DNA of 64,000 nt. Origin: Streptomyces sp. LaPpAH-108. Its GTDB lineage: Bacteria; Actinomycetota; Actinomycetes; Streptomycetales; Streptomycetaceae. This document shows, in pieces, positions 32,777-42,228 of this stretch (position 1 is its first letter; every line of letters starts with the position of its first letter). A model generated the notes under the pieces. That model did no database searches. It saw only the letters and a program-made list of their open reading frames with translations, and was not told the origin of the DNA. The translations under genes and the position numbers were made by a program. The DNA is taken from NCBI RefSeq assembly GCF_000373625.1, contig NZ_KB891994.1, positions 620,001-684,000 on the forward strand, written 5' to 3'.

Positions 32777-33097
32777 GTACGTCCCTTCGCAAGCGGAGGC
32801 GGTCGAAAGAAACCGCTGTTTTCCTGCCGTTCCTGCCACTGTATGCAAAGCGTGCGAGGGCCCGGCGGAGTTCCCGCCGGACGTACGCCCTGAGCGGATC
32901 GCGTAGCCTGCGTCAGGCGTGCTCATGGCGGGCGCGGTACCGGACGGCGCCGGATTGCGCGGTGACCGGACCGGGCGGACCGCCTGATGCCGGGGCTTTC
33001 CCCCTCTCGGACCGGGGCGCGGCCCGCAGTGTCAGTACCTCGGTCCACAATGGTCCGCGTCAGATCCGTCAACCGCCTCAGCAAGGAGCCGGCAGCG
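32777..33097. promoter_or_regulatory. Divergent promoter region of the M16 operon and parC
   Basis: The 321 bp hold a candidate minus-strand -10 (TACAGT, complement of 32838-32843) and a plus-strand TAGCCT near 32905. The complement frame is open but looks non-coding. No operator was recognised. Confidence 0.4.
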
Positions 33098-35551
33098 ATG
33101 GCCCGCCGCAGTACGAAGACCCCGCCGCCCGACGATGCGTACGAGGAGAAGATCCTCGACATCGACGTCGTGGACGAGATGCGCGGCTCCTATCTCGAAT
33201 ACGCGTACTCGGTCATCTACTCGCGCGCCCTGCCGGACGCCCGCGACGGACTGAAGCCGGTGCACCGGCGCATCGTCTACCAGATGAACGAGATGGGCCT
33301 GCGCCCCGAGCGCGCGTACGTCAAGTGCGCCCGCGTGGTCGGCGAGGTCATGGGCAAGCTGCACCCGCACGGCGACGCGTCGATCTACGACGCCCTCGTG
33401 CGCATGGCCCAGCCCTTCTCGATGCGTGTCCCGCTGGTCGACGGCCACGGCAACTTCGGCTCGCTGGGCAACGACGACCCGCCCGCCGCCATGCGGTACA
33501 CCGAGTGCCGGATGGCCGAGGCGACGAGCCTCATGACCGAGTCCATCGACGAGGACACGGTCGACTTCGCGCCGAACTACGACGGCCAGGAGCAGGAGCC
33601 GGTGGCCCTCCCGGCCGCCTTCCCGAACCTGCTGGTCAACGGTGCCTCCGGCATCGCGGTCGGCATGGCGACCAACATGCCCCCGCACAACCTGCGCGAG
33701 GTCATCGCCGCCGCCCGCCACCTCATCCGGCACCCGAACGCGGACCTGGACGCCCTGATGCGGCACGTCCCCGGCCCCGACCTGCCCACCGGCGGCCGGG
33801 TCGTCGGCCTGGACGGCATCCGCGACGCGTACGCGACGGGCCGCGGCACCTTCAAGATCCGCGCCACGGTCGCGATCGAGGCGGTCACCGCCCGCCGCAA
33901 GGGCCTGGTCGTCACCGAACTGCCCTTCACGGTCGGCCCCGAGAAGGTCATCGCGAAGATCAAGGACCTGGTCAACGCGAAGAAGATCCAGGGCATCGCG
34001 GACGTCAAGGACCTCACGGACCGCGAGCACGGGCTGCGCCTGGTCATCGAGATCAAGAACGGCTTCGTGCCGGAGGCCATCCTGGAGCAGCTGTACAAGC
34101 TGACGCCCATGGAGGAGTCCTTCGGCATCAACAACGTCGCCCTGGTCGACGGCCAGCCGCTCACCCTGGGCCTGAAGGAACTCCTCGAGGTCTACCTCGA
34201 CCACCGCTTCGAGGTCGTCCGCCGCCGCAGCGAGTTCCGCCGCGGCAAGCGCCGCGACCGGCTCCACCTGGTCGAGGGCCTGCTCACCGCGCTGGCCGAC
34301 ATCGACGAGGTCATCCGGCTGATCCGCTCCAGCGAGAACTCCGCGCAGGCCAAGGAGCGCCTGATCGAGCGCTTCGGGCTGAGCGACATCCAGACGCAGT
34401 ACATCCTGGACACCCCGCTGCGCCGCCTGACCAAGTACGACCGGATCGAGCTGGAGGCCGAGCAGGACCGGCTCAACCAGGAGATCGAGGAGCTGACCCG
34501 CGTCCTGGAGTCGGACTCCGAGCTGCGCAAGATGGTCTCCAACGAACTGGCGGCCGTCTCCAAGAAGTTCGGCACCGACCGGCGTACGGTCCTGCTGGAG
34601 TCCACCGCCTCCCAGGTCGCCACCGTGCCGCTCCAGGTGGCCGACGACCCGTGCCGGGTGCTGCTGTCCTCGACCGGCCTGCTGGCCCGTACGACGAACG
34701 CCGAACCCGTTCCGCAGGACGGCGGGCGCACCCGGCACGACGTGATCGTCTCGGCCGTTTCCGCGACCGCGCGCGGTGAGATCGGCGCGGTCACCTCGGC
34801 CGGACGGCTGCTGCGGATCAACGTGGTCGACCTGCCCCAGCTGCCCGACACCGCGACCGCGCCGAACCTCTCCGGGGGCGCGCCGCTGGCCGAGTTCGTG
34901 TCCGTGGAGGACGACGAGACGGTGGTCTGTCTGATGACTCTGGACGAGTCGTCACCAGGTCTCGCGCTGGGCACCGAACAGGGCGTGGTCAAGCGTGTGG
35001 TGCCCGACTACCCGTCCAACAAGGACGAGTTGGAGGTCATCACGCTCAAGGAGGGTGACCGGATCGTCGGCGCGGTGGAGCTGCGCACCGGCGAGGAGGA
35101 CCTGGTGTTCATCACCGACGACGCCCAACTCCTGCGCTATCAGGCGAACCAGGTGCGTCCGCAGGGCCGTCCGGCCGGCGGTGTGGCGGGCATCAAGCTC
35201 GCCGAGGGCGCGAAGGTGATCTCGTTCACGGCGGTCGATCCGGCCGCCGACGCGGTGGTGTTCACGATCGCGGGCTCCCGCGGCACGCTGGACGACTCGG
35301 TGCACACGACGGCCAAGCTGACCCCGTTCGACCAGTTCCCGCGCAAGGGGCGGGCGACGGGTGGTGTCCGCTGCCAGCGGTTCCTGAAGGGCGAGGACTG
35401 TCTGTCGCTGGCCTGGGCGGGGCCGGTCCCGGCGCGGGCGGCTCAGAAGAACGGCCTTCCGGCCGAACTGCCCGAGCTGGACCCGCGACGCGACGGGTCG
35501 GGTACGTCGCTGGCGCAGCCGGTGGCCGTGGTCGCGGGGCCGGTGCTGTAG
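33098..35551 (+). CDS. parC: DNA topoisomerase IV subunit A
   Basis: Type IIA topoisomerase breakage-rejoining subunit, 817 residues. The winged helix has HPHGDASIYDAL (about 89-100, quinolone-resistance region, Ser95) and the catalytic Tyr134 in AMRYTECRM. The C-terminal beta-pinwheel (about 530-800) has degenerate blades, e.g. VRPQGRPAGGVAGIKL, without a clear GyrA box. That and the distance from oriC genes indicate topoisomerase IV rather than gyrase. The ATG at 33098 has AAGGAG upstream. parE lies 15 kb away, converging. Confidence 0.94.
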   Translation: MARRSTKTPPPDDAYEEKILDIDVVDEMRGSYLEYAYSVIYSRALPDARDGLKPVHRRIVYQMNEMGLRPERAYVKCARVVGEVMGKLHPHGDASIYDALVRMAQPFSMRVPLVDGHGNFGSLGNDDPPAAMRYTECRMAEATSLMTESIDEDTVDFAPNYDGQEQEPVALPAAFPNLLVNGASGIAVGMATNMPPHNLREVIAAARHLIRHPNADLDALMRHVPGPDLPTGGRVVGLDGIRDAYATGRGTFKIRATVAIEAVTARRKGLVVTELPFTVGPEKVIAKIKDLVNAKKIQGIADVKDLTDREHGLRLVIEIKNGFVPEAILEQLYKLTPMEESFGINNVALVDGQPLTLGLKELLEVYLDHRFEVVRRRSEFRRGKRRDRLHLVEGLLTALADIDEVIRLIRSSENSAQAKERLIERFGLSDIQTQYILDTPLRRLTKYDRIELEAEQDRLNQEIEELTRVLESDSELRKMVSNELAAVSKKFGTDRRTVLLESTASQVATVPLQVADDPCRVLLSSTGLLARTTNAEPVPQDGGRTRHDVIVSAVSATARGEIGAVTSAGRLLRINVVDLPQLPDTATAPNLSGGAPLAEFVSVEDDETVVCLMTLDESSPGLALGTEQGVVKRVVPDYPSNKDELEVITLKEGDRIVGAVELRTGEEDLVFITDDAQLLRYQANQVRPQGRPAGGVAGIKLAEGAKVISFTAVDPAADAVVFTIAGSRGTLDDSVHTTAKLTPFDQFPRKGRATGGVRCQRFLKGEDCLSLAWAGPVPARAAQKNGLPAELPELDPRRDGSGTSLAQPVAVVAGPVL

Positions 35552-35570
35552 CGGCGGCTCTCGCCGGTGG

Positions 35571-36668
35571 TCATGTGCCGGGCTCGTCCTCGGAGCCCGG
35601 CACATAGCGCAGGACGCCCCACATGGCGTGGTCGTCGGGCTGGGGGGTGCCTTCGGTGCTGTCGGTGCTGTCGGTGTCGACGGCTCGGCAGGCGTCGAGT
35701 TCCTTGCGGAGGGCGTCGGTGTCGATGCCGGAGCCGATGAGGACGAGCTGGGTGAGGCGGTCCGCGTCCTGCTGCGGCCAGGGCTCCGGGTAGAAGCGCA
35801 GAAAACGGCCCACGGCGTGGACGGCGTACCGGTTCGCGGTGTCGTACGGCCCGAAGTCCACGTATCCCTTGATCCGGTACAGCCCGTCCGGCCTGCTGTC
35901 CAGGAACCGCATGAGTGCGCGGGGGTCCATGGGCGCGGCGGAGATGAAGGACAGGCTGTCGTAGCCGGTGTGCAGGTGGGAGGCGTGCGGGTCGTCGTCC
36001 GCGTCTTCGTCGCCGTCCGTGTGGAGGTCGTCGAAGGAGAGCTGGCCGATGCGCTCCTCGCTGGGCCTGCACTCGAAAAGGAACTCCGGGTCGATCCGGC
36101 CGTAGGTGGCGGCGACGACCGGGGCGCCGTCGGCGAGCGCGCGGACACCGGCCAGGATCCTGTCGGCGTCCTCGGCGCGGTCGAGCTTGTTGACCACGAC
36201 CAGGTCCGCGAGCGCGAGATGCCGTTCGATCTCGGGGTGCCGGGCGCGGGTGTCGTCGAACTCCGCCGCGTCCACGACCTCGACGAGCCCGCCGTAGACG
36301 ATCCCGGGCAACTCGCTGGCCAGCACCATCCGCACCAGCTCCTGCGGCTCCGCGAGCCCGCTGGCCTCGATGACGATCACGTCGATGCCGACGGCGGGCG
36401 CGGCGAGCCGTTCCAGGTAGGAGTCGAGTTCGCTCGCGTCGACGGCACAGCACAGACAGCCGTTGCCGAGCGAGACGGTGGAGTCGCCGAGCGCGCCCGC
36501 GACCGCCATGGCGTCGATCTCGACCGCCCCGAAGTCGTTGACGAGCGCCCCGATCCTGCTGCCCCCGCTGCGATGCAGCAGATGGTTGAGCAGCGTGGTC
36601 TTCCCTGACCCGAGGAACCCGGCGAGCACGACGACGGGAATCTGCTGCGGACTACGACTGCTCCCCAC
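35571..36668 (-). CDS. COG0523 (CobW/ZNG1-type) metal-handling GTPase
   Basis: A 365-residue P-loop GTPase of the G3E/COG0523 group, which delivers metals such as zinc to client proteins. Walker A is GFLGSGKTT near 17-25. The metal motif GCLCC is near 70-74, the Walker B-like motif is EASGLAEP, and the NKLD specificity motif is near 161. An acidic/His-rich loop (DEDADDDPHASHLHTG) and a C-terminal CobW_C domain follow. The GTG at 36668 has GGAAGG 11 nt upstream. It converges with parC. I see no Zur box; the client is unknown. Confidence 0.9.
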   Translation of the reverse strand: MGSSRSPQQIPVVVLAGFLGSGKTTLLNHLLHRSGGSRIGALVNDFGAVEIDAMAVAGALGDSTVSLGNGCLCCAVDASELDSYLERLAAPAVGIDVIVIEASGLAEPQELVRMVLASELPGIVYGGLVEVVDAAEFDDTRARHPEIERHLALADLVVVNKLDRAEDADRILAGVRALADGAPVVAATYGRIDPEFLFECRPSEERIGQLSFDDLHTDGDEDADDDPHASHLHTGYDSLSFISAAPMDPRALMRFLDSRPDGLYRIKGYVDFGPYDTANRYAVHAVGRFLRFYPEPWPQQDADRLTQLVLIGSGIDTDALRKELDACRAVDTDSTDSTEGTPQPDDHAMWGVLRYVPGSEDEPGT

Positions 36669-36849
36669 CGGGCGGCACCCTTCCTTCGGCTCTCACCGGG
36701 CACCGCGTCCCGGCGCGGGGCGCGGCGCCCGGCGGACGGACTGTCCGACCAGGATACGAGGGGTGGGGGCGCGGGGGTCGGGCGGCGGGGAGTGTCCGTG
36801 GTGTGGGCTGTACCGGGGTGCGGGGCGTACCCGGGGCGGCGGGCCGCGC

Positions 36850-38013
36850 TCAGCCGCCGACGGGGACCGCCACCGGTGCCTGGGGGCCGACATAGCGGGC
36901 GGCGGGGCGGATGATCTTCGGGTCGGCCGCCTGTTCCAGGATGTTGGCGCTCCAGCCGACCACGCGTCCGGCCGCGAAGGTGGGCGTGAACATCTCCCTC
37001 GGCAGCCCGCACAGTTCCATGACCACCCCGGCGTAGAACTCGACGTTGGTGTGCAGTTCCCGGCCGGGCTTGAGTTCGGCGAGGATCGCCTCCACGTGCC
37101 GCTCGACCTCCACGGCGAAGTCGACGCGCGGGCCACCGAAGCCGAGGGCGATCTCGCGCAGCATCCGGGAACGGGGGTCCTCGGTGCGGTAGACGGCGTG
37201 CCCGAAGCCCATGATCCGGTCACCGGCGAGCACGCGTTCCCTCACCCAGGGGTCGATCCGGTCCGGGGTGCCGATCGCGTCCAGGGTGTCGAGGGCGCGG
37301 CTGGGGGCGCCGCCGTGCAGTGGTCCCGACAGGGCGCCGAGGGCGCCGACCAGGCAGGCGGCGATGTCGGCGCCGGTGGACGCGATGACGCGCGCGGTGA
37401 AGGTTGACGCATTGAATCCGTGGTCAATGGTTGAGATGAGGTATTGCTCAACTGCACGAGCCTGTCGAGTACCGGGCTCTTCGCCGGTGAGCATGTACAA
37501 GTAGTTGGCCGCGTAGGGCAGATCCACGCGGGGCTCGATCGGATCAAGTCCCTTGCCGAGCCGGTACAGAGCGGTCAACAGAGTCGGGACGGCGGCACAG
37601 GCGGCAAGGGTGTCCGCACGGCGCCGGTCGGCGTCGATGTCGTAGACGGGCCGGAAGTCCCGCGCGGCGCCGAGCAGGGACAGCGCGGTGCGCAGTCCGG
37701 CCAGGGGCCCGGCGGTCCGGCTCGCGGCGGCCACGGCGGGCAGTGCGGCGGCGACCTCCCCGGGCAGCCGTCGTAGCCGCGCGACCTCGGCGGTGAAGGC
37801 GGCCCGGCGCTCGGCGTCGGGGAGGGCGCCGTGGACGAGCAGGTACCAGACGTCCTCGAAGCTCCGGGTGCGGGCGAGTTCCACGGCGGAGTACTGCCGG
37901 TAGTGGTAGAAGCCCTCGGTCCCCCGCACGTCGCCGATCTCGGTGTCGGTGACGACGACACCGGCGAGTCCGCGCGGTACGTCGACGAGGGGCGCGGTCC
38001 TGTTGATGGACAT
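36850..38013 (-). CDS. Citrate synthase family protein
   Basis: A 387-residue citrate synthase-like enzyme (type similar to 2-methylcitrate/citrate synthases). Catalytic residues are in place: His in STIDHGFNASTF, His in MGFGHAVYRTEDPR, and Asp/Glu in NVEFYAGVVMEL. Whether it uses oxaloacetate with acetyl- or propionyl-CoA cannot be told. The ATG at 38013 has GGGAGGAAC upstream. It is divergent from the helix-turn-helix citrate synthase gene with 104 bp between. Confidence 0.92.
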   Translation of the reverse strand: MSINRTAPLVDVPRGLAGVVVTDTEIGDVRGTEGFYHYRQYSAVELARTRSFEDVWYLLVHGALPDAERRAAFTAEVARLRRLPGEVAAALPAVAAASRTAGPLAGLRTALSLLGAARDFRPVYDIDADRRRADTLAACAAVPTLLTALYRLGKGLDPIEPRVDLPYAANYLYMLTGEEPGTRQARAVEQYLISTIDHGFNASTFTARVIASTGADIAACLVGALGALSGPLHGGAPSRALDTLDAIGTPDRIDPWVRERVLAGDRIMGFGHAVYRTEDPRSRMLREIALGFGGPRVDFAVEVERHVEAILAELKPGRELHTNVEFYAGVVMELCGLPREMFTPTFAAGRVVGWSANILEQAADPKIIRPAARYVGPQAPVAVPVGG

Positions 38014-38064
38014 GATGTTCCTCCCTGAACTTGATCCGACTGTCCACGCTTGACCGAATGACTG

Positions 38065-38083
38065 TCAATATTGATTGAATCAA
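38065..38083. promoter_or_regulatory. Overlapping palindromes between the divergent citrate synthase genes
   Basis: TCAATATTGA (38065-38074) and TTGATTGAATCAA (38071-38083) are both perfect palindromes that share four bases. They are A/T-rich in a GC-rich genome and lie in the only space for both promoters, which makes them strong candidates for an operator. Confidence 0.6.
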
Positions 38084-38117
38084 CCTAGAGCCATCAACAC
38101 ATGCAGAGAGGGCTACG

Positions 38118-39386
38118 GTGGCCTCCATGCGCGATCACGACCTCGCCCCCGGCCGCCCCGAGCGGCGGCTGACCACCAAGGAGACCGCCGAACTCCTCGG
38201 CGTGAAGCCCGAGACGGTCTACGCCTACGTGAGCCGCGGCCTGCTCGGCAGCAGACGCGAGCCCGGCAGCCGCGCCAGCACCTTCGACGCGCAGGAGGTC
38301 ACGGCCCTCGCACGGCGCAACAGGCGCGAGGCGGCCGGGCCTTCGGGCTCGGCCACGGACCTGTCCGTGCGGACCGGCATCACCCTGATCGAGGAGGACC
38401 GGTACTACTACCGGGGTGTGGACGCCACGGAGCTGGCGACGCGTCACTCCTTCGAGGAAGTCGCGGAGTGGCTGTGGACGGGCGAACCGACCCCCGGCGC
38501 CGCCTTCTTCGCCCCCGAGACCACGGTCGAGGCCGCCCGCCGGGCCGTGAACTCCCTGCCCGAGCACACCACCACCACGGACCGGCTGCGCGTCGCGGCG
38601 ATCGCGGCGGCGACCGAGGACCCGCTGCGCTTCGACCTCTCCGAGGACGCCGTGCTCGGCGCGGGCCGCCTCCTCGTCCCGACGCTCGTCGCCGCGCTGC
38701 CCCAGAACCGGCCCGACCACCGGGACGACGGCCCCCTGGCGCGCCGTCTGTGGACCCGGCTGAGCGGCCGGGCGCCGGACGGTGCCGGTCTGCGGGTCCT
38801 GGACACCGCCCTCGGTCTGCTGGCCGACCACGACCTGGCCGCCTCCACCCTCGCCGTCCGGGTCGCCGCCTCGGCCCGCGCGCACGCCTACGCGGCCGTC
38901 TCGGCCGGACTCGGCGCCCTGGAGGGCCCCCTGCACGGCGCGGCCAGCGGCCTGGCCCACCGGCTGCTGCTCGACGTGCTCGACCAGGGCACGGCGGGTC
39001 CGGTGATCGCCGCCGAACTCCGGGCCGGGCGCCGCGTCCCCGGACTCGGCCACCGGCTGTACGCCGGTGAAGACCCGCGCGCGCAGGCGCTGTTCAGGCT
39101 TCTGGAGGAGATCCCGCGCGCGGAGCCCGCGTTGCTCGCCGCCCGCGACATCGTCGCCACCACGGCCCGGCACACCCCGCTGCACGCCAACGTGGACCTC
39201 GCGCTGGCCGTGTTCACCGTCTCCTGCGGGATGCCCGCGAGCGCGGGCGAGACCGTGTTCGCCGTGGCCCGGACGGCGGGCTGGATCGCGCACGCCCTGG
39301 AGGAGTACGGCGAACGCCCGCTGCGGATGCGCCCGAGCGGCCAGTACGTCGGCCCCAAACCCCCACAGCCCCTGCCGTACCCCTGA
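38118..39386 (+). CDS. Citrate synthase-like protein with N-terminal MerR/excisionase-type helix-turn-helix
   Basis: A 422-residue fusion. Residues about 15-75 form a winged-helix of the MerR/excisionase type: LTTKETAELLGVKPETVYAYVSRGLLGS and a basic wing. Residues about 85-415 are a citrate synthase fold, with active-site regions GALEGPLHGAAS, VPGLGHRLYAGEDPR and NVDLALAVFTVSCG. In the last, the usual catalytic Asp of the DxxxG region remains (VDLAL). It may be an enzyme, or a sensor that binds CoA or oxaloacetate and acts as a regulator. The GTG at 38118 has GAGAGGG at a good distance. Confidence 0.9.
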   Translation: MASMRDHDLAPGRPERRLTTKETAELLGVKPETVYAYVSRGLLGSRREPGSRASTFDAQEVTALARRNRREAAGPSGSATDLSVRTGITLIEEDRYYYRGVDATELATRHSFEEVAEWLWTGEPTPGAAFFAPETTVEAARRAVNSLPEHTTTTDRLRVAAIAAATEDPLRFDLSEDAVLGAGRLLVPTLVAALPQNRPDHRDDGPLARRLWTRLSGRAPDGAGLRVLDTALGLLADHDLAASTLAVRVAASARAHAYAAVSAGLGALEGPLHGAASGLAHRLLLDVLDQGTAGPVIAAELRAGRRVPGLGHRLYAGEDPRAQALFRLLEEIPRAEPALLAARDIVATTARHTPLHANVDLALAVFTVSCGMPASAGETVFAVARTAGWIAHALEEYGERPLRMRPSGQYVGPKPPQPLPYP

Positions 39387-39475
39387 CAACCACCCGTGAA
39401 AGTCCCCCCGTGAACCCTGAGTTCTACCCATCGGGAGCCGGACATACCCCTGCCGGGGAGCGACCCGGGTGGAAG

Positions 39476-39494
39476 TCAGGTTAGGCTCACCTCT
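39476..39494 (+). promoter_or_regulatory. Iron box (DmdR/IdeR site) abutting the start of the next gene
   Basis: TCAGGTTAGGCTCACCTCT agrees with the Streptomyces iron box TTAGGTTAGGCTCACCTAA in 16 of 19 positions. It ends one base before the GTG at 39495. A TAGGCT -10 (39482-39487) lies inside it, 7 nt from that GTG, so a bound repressor would cover the promoter of a leaderless message. Confidence 0.8.
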
Positions 39495-40436
39495 GTGAGT
39501 AGGTGCGCGACCGTCTCCCGGAGCCTCGACGAGCCCGTTTCCGGTACGGCGGCCACGGCGACGACGTGGCTGCTGCTGGAACAGGCCGGGCCTTGGGGCG
39601 TCAAAGCCCTCACGTCGAGCCATCTCGACCCCGCGCTGGGCCGCGCCCTGGAGGCAGCCGCGCAGGGCACGGGGGTGCGCGTCGTGCTGATCCGGCGCCC
39701 GGGCCGCCACGCGGACCCCGGGACGCCCTCGGAGCGCCGGGTGTACGTGGCCCACACCGTCCCCGGGAACGTCTGGCTGTACGAGGCCACCACCCGCGAT
39801 CCGCACCGCCTGCTCGGCCTGGACTTCGCCGCCCTCGGCGCGGGCGACCCGCGCTCCCTCACCTCGGTGCTCGGTGCCCGGCCGCACACCGGCGACCCGC
39901 TCGCCCTCGTGTGCACCAACGGCAAGCGCGACCGCTGCTGCGCCCTGCTCGGCCGTCCGCTGGCCGCCGAACTCGTCGCCTCCGGGGTACCGGGCGTCTG
40001 GGAGGTCACCCATCTGGGTGGACACCGCTTCGCCCCGACGGTGCTCGTCCTGCCGTACGGCTACGCGTACGCCCGCGCCGAGGCCCACACCGTCAAGCAG
40101 GCCCTGCACAGCGCCGAGGAAGGGCGCGTGATGGTCGAGGACAACCGGGGCTGCTCCGCCTGGGACCGCCCGGGCCAGGCCGCCGAACTGGCCGTACGGT
40201 CGGCGGCGGACGTGTACGAGGCGGGCGTGCTCGGCGTCGTACGCACCGAGGGCGCGGCCCCGCACTGGGAGGTCACCGTCACCCACACGGACGGCCGGGC
40301 CTGGCGCGTCGGCATCGAGCAGACGGCGTCACTGCCGCCGCGTCCGGAGAGCTGCGGCGCGACCGTGCTCGGAGCGCCGGGCCGCCTGGAGGCAGTGGCG
40401 ATCCACGAGCTGCGGACGGCGGCACTGGCGGGCTGA
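39495..40436 (+). CDS. Sucrase/ferredoxin-like (Suc_Fer) family protein
   Basis: A 313-residue protein of the Suc_Fer-like family with a thioredoxin-like ferredoxin fold. The cluster region has the N-terminal RCATVSRSLDEPVSGTA and CTNGKRDRCCALLGRPL near 141-157. HLGGHRFAPTVLVLPYG and RGCSAWDRPGQAAE near 215 are further family motifs. The cysteines could hold a [2Fe-2S] cluster. The iron box fused to its promoter predicts induction under iron limitation, so a role in iron release or Fe-S metabolism is likely. The GTG at 39495 is probably the +1 base. Confidence 0.88.
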   Translation: MSRCATVSRSLDEPVSGTAATATTWLLLEQAGPWGVKALTSSHLDPALGRALEAAAQGTGVRVVLIRRPGRHADPGTPSERRVYVAHTVPGNVWLYEATTRDPHRLLGLDFAALGAGDPRSLTSVLGARPHTGDPLALVCTNGKRDRCCALLGRPLAAELVASGVPGVWEVTHLGGHRFAPTVLVLPYGYAYARAEAHTVKQALHSAEEGRVMVEDNRGCSAWDRPGQAAELAVRSAADVYEAGVLGVVRTEGAAPHWEVTVTHTDGRAWRVGIEQTASLPPRPESCGATVLGAPGRLEAVAIHELRTAALAG

Positions 40437-40499
40437 GCAGCCAGGACGTCTCGTGCACGACCCCTGGGCCCGCGCGCGTCCGGCGCGTACGGTCCAGCC

Positions 40500-42182
40500 A
40501 TGAGTGCCGCTTCCCCCGCCCGCCGTGTCCGCCTCGGACTCCCCCGGCGGGCGTTCTCACAGGTCCTGCTCATGCAGGTGACGACCGCCGCGGGCGTCGC
40601 GATCCTGGCGACCGGACTGTTCCTCGCCCCTCTGAGCAGGCAGCTGGACCAGGAGGCGATGCGCCGCGCGCTGGTCATCGCGCAGACCACAGCGCAGGAC
40701 CCGGCCATCGCCCGCGGCGTCCTGACCACGCGGCCCACCCGGACCGGCCCGGTGCAGCGCGAGGCGGAGCGGATCAGGCGCGCGACCCGCGCCGAGTACA
40801 TCGTCGTCATGGACACCCGGGGCGTGCGCTGGTCCCATCCCACGCCCGGCGAGGTCGGCCGCCGCGTCTCCACCGACCCGAGCCGCGCCCTGGCCGGCAC
40901 CCAGGTCATGGAGATCGACCGGGGCACGCTGGGCCGCTCGGCGCGCGGCAAGGTGCCGCTGTACGACGACGGTCACCGGATCGTCGGGGCGGTCTCGGTC
41001 GGCATCGCCTACGACAGCGTGCGCGCCCGGCTGGTGAGCGCGGTGCCGGGGCTCCTGGCGTACGCCGGGGGCGCGCTCGCGGTGGGTGCGCTCGCCGGGT
41101 GGCTGATCTCGCGCCGGGTGCAACGGCAGACCCGTGACCTGGCGTTCTCCGACATCTCGGCGCTGCTCGCGGAGCGGGAGGCGATGCTGCACGGCATCCG
41201 CGAGGGCGTGGTCGCACTCGACCGCGCGGGCCGGATACGGCTGCTGAACGACGAGGCGGCGCGGCTGCTCGGCATCGGCGACGAGGCGGTGGGCCGCTCC
41301 CCCGACGAGGCGCTGGGCGAGGGCCGGGTGACGGACGTGCTGACGGGCCAGGTCACCGGCACCGACCTGCTCGCCGTGCGCGGGCCGCGCGTCCTGGTCG
41401 CCAACCGGATGCCCACCGGCGACGGCGGCGCCGTGGCCACCCTGCGCGACCGCACCGAACTGGAGCGTCTCGGCCGTGAACTCGACTCCACCCGGGGCCT
41501 GATCGACGCCCTGCGCGCCCAGGACCACGAGCACGCCAACCGGCTGCACACCCTGCTCGGCCTGCTGGAACTGGAGATGTACGACGACGCGGTGGAGTTC
41601 ATCGGCGAGGTGGTCGGGGACCACCGGGCCACCGCCGAGCAGGTCACCGAGAAGATCCAGGACCCGCTGCTGGCCGCCCTGCTGGTGGGCAAGGCGACCG
41701 TCGCCGCCGAACGCGGGGTCGCCCTGCGGCTGTCGGAACGCACCTGGATCCCGGACCGGTCGGTCGATCCCCGCGCGCTGGTCACCGTGGTCGGCAACCT
41801 CGTGGACAACGCCCTGGACGCCGTCGCGGGCACCCCGCACGCGCGCGTGGAGGCCGAGTTGTACGCCGAGGGCCGTACGGTCGTCCTCCGCGTCCGGGAC
41901 ACCGGGCCCGGGGTGCCCGAGGGGCGGCGCGAGTCGGTGTTCACCGAGGGCTGGTCCACGAAGGAGCCGCCCGCGCACGGCAAGCGCGGCATCGGGCTCG
42001 CGCTGGTACGACGGCTCGCCCAACGGCAGGGCGGGAGCGCGACGGTGGGGGCGGCGGAGGGCGGGGGCGCCGAGTTCACGGTCGTCCTGCCGGAGGCGCT
42101 GAGCGAGGTCGGTGACAGGGCGACGGCCGCGCCCGTGCCCGCCGGGTCCGGCGAGTGGGGCGCGGCCGACAAGGCGCGCTGA
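40500..42182 (+). CDS. Sensor histidine kinase, DcuS/CitA type
   Basis: A 560-residue membrane kinase. It has a membrane segment near 22-44, an extracellular PDC/CACHE-type sensor domain (about 45-175), a second membrane segment near 180-203, a cytoplasmic PAS domain (about 220-320), and phosphoacceptor His343 in QDHEHANRLHTLLGLLE. The ATPase domain has NLVDNALDA and GIGLALVRR. Such sensors usually bind C4- or tricarboxylates. No regulator is adjacent; the fitting DcuR-like regulator is at 45189, on the far side of an ABC transporter operon. Confidence 0.92.
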   Translation: MSAASPARRVRLGLPRRAFSQVLLMQVTTAAGVAILATGLFLAPLSRQLDQEAMRRALVIAQTTAQDPAIARGVLTTRPTRTGPVQREAERIRRATRAEYIVVMDTRGVRWSHPTPGEVGRRVSTDPSRALAGTQVMEIDRGTLGRSARGKVPLYDDGHRIVGAVSVGIAYDSVRARLVSAVPGLLAYAGGALAVGALAGWLISRRVQRQTRDLAFSDISALLAEREAMLHGIREGVVALDRAGRIRLLNDEAARLLGIGDEAVGRSPDEALGEGRVTDVLTGQVTGTDLLAVRGPRVLVANRMPTGDGGAVATLRDRTELERLGRELDSTRGLIDALRAQDHEHANRLHTLLGLLELEMYDDAVEFIGEVVGDHRATAEQVTEKIQDPLLAALLVGKATVAAERGVALRLSERTWIPDRSVDPRALVTVVGNLVDNALDAVAGTPHARVEAELYAEGRTVVLRVRDTGPGVPEGRRESVFTEGWSTKEPPAHGKRGIGLALVRRLAQRQGGSATVGAAEGGGAEFTVVLPEALSEVGDRATAAPVPAGSGEWGAADKAR

Positions 42183-42228
42183 GGGATTTCGCTGAGGGGA
42201 TTTCAGCGGGCCGGGTGCCGGAGGGCCG

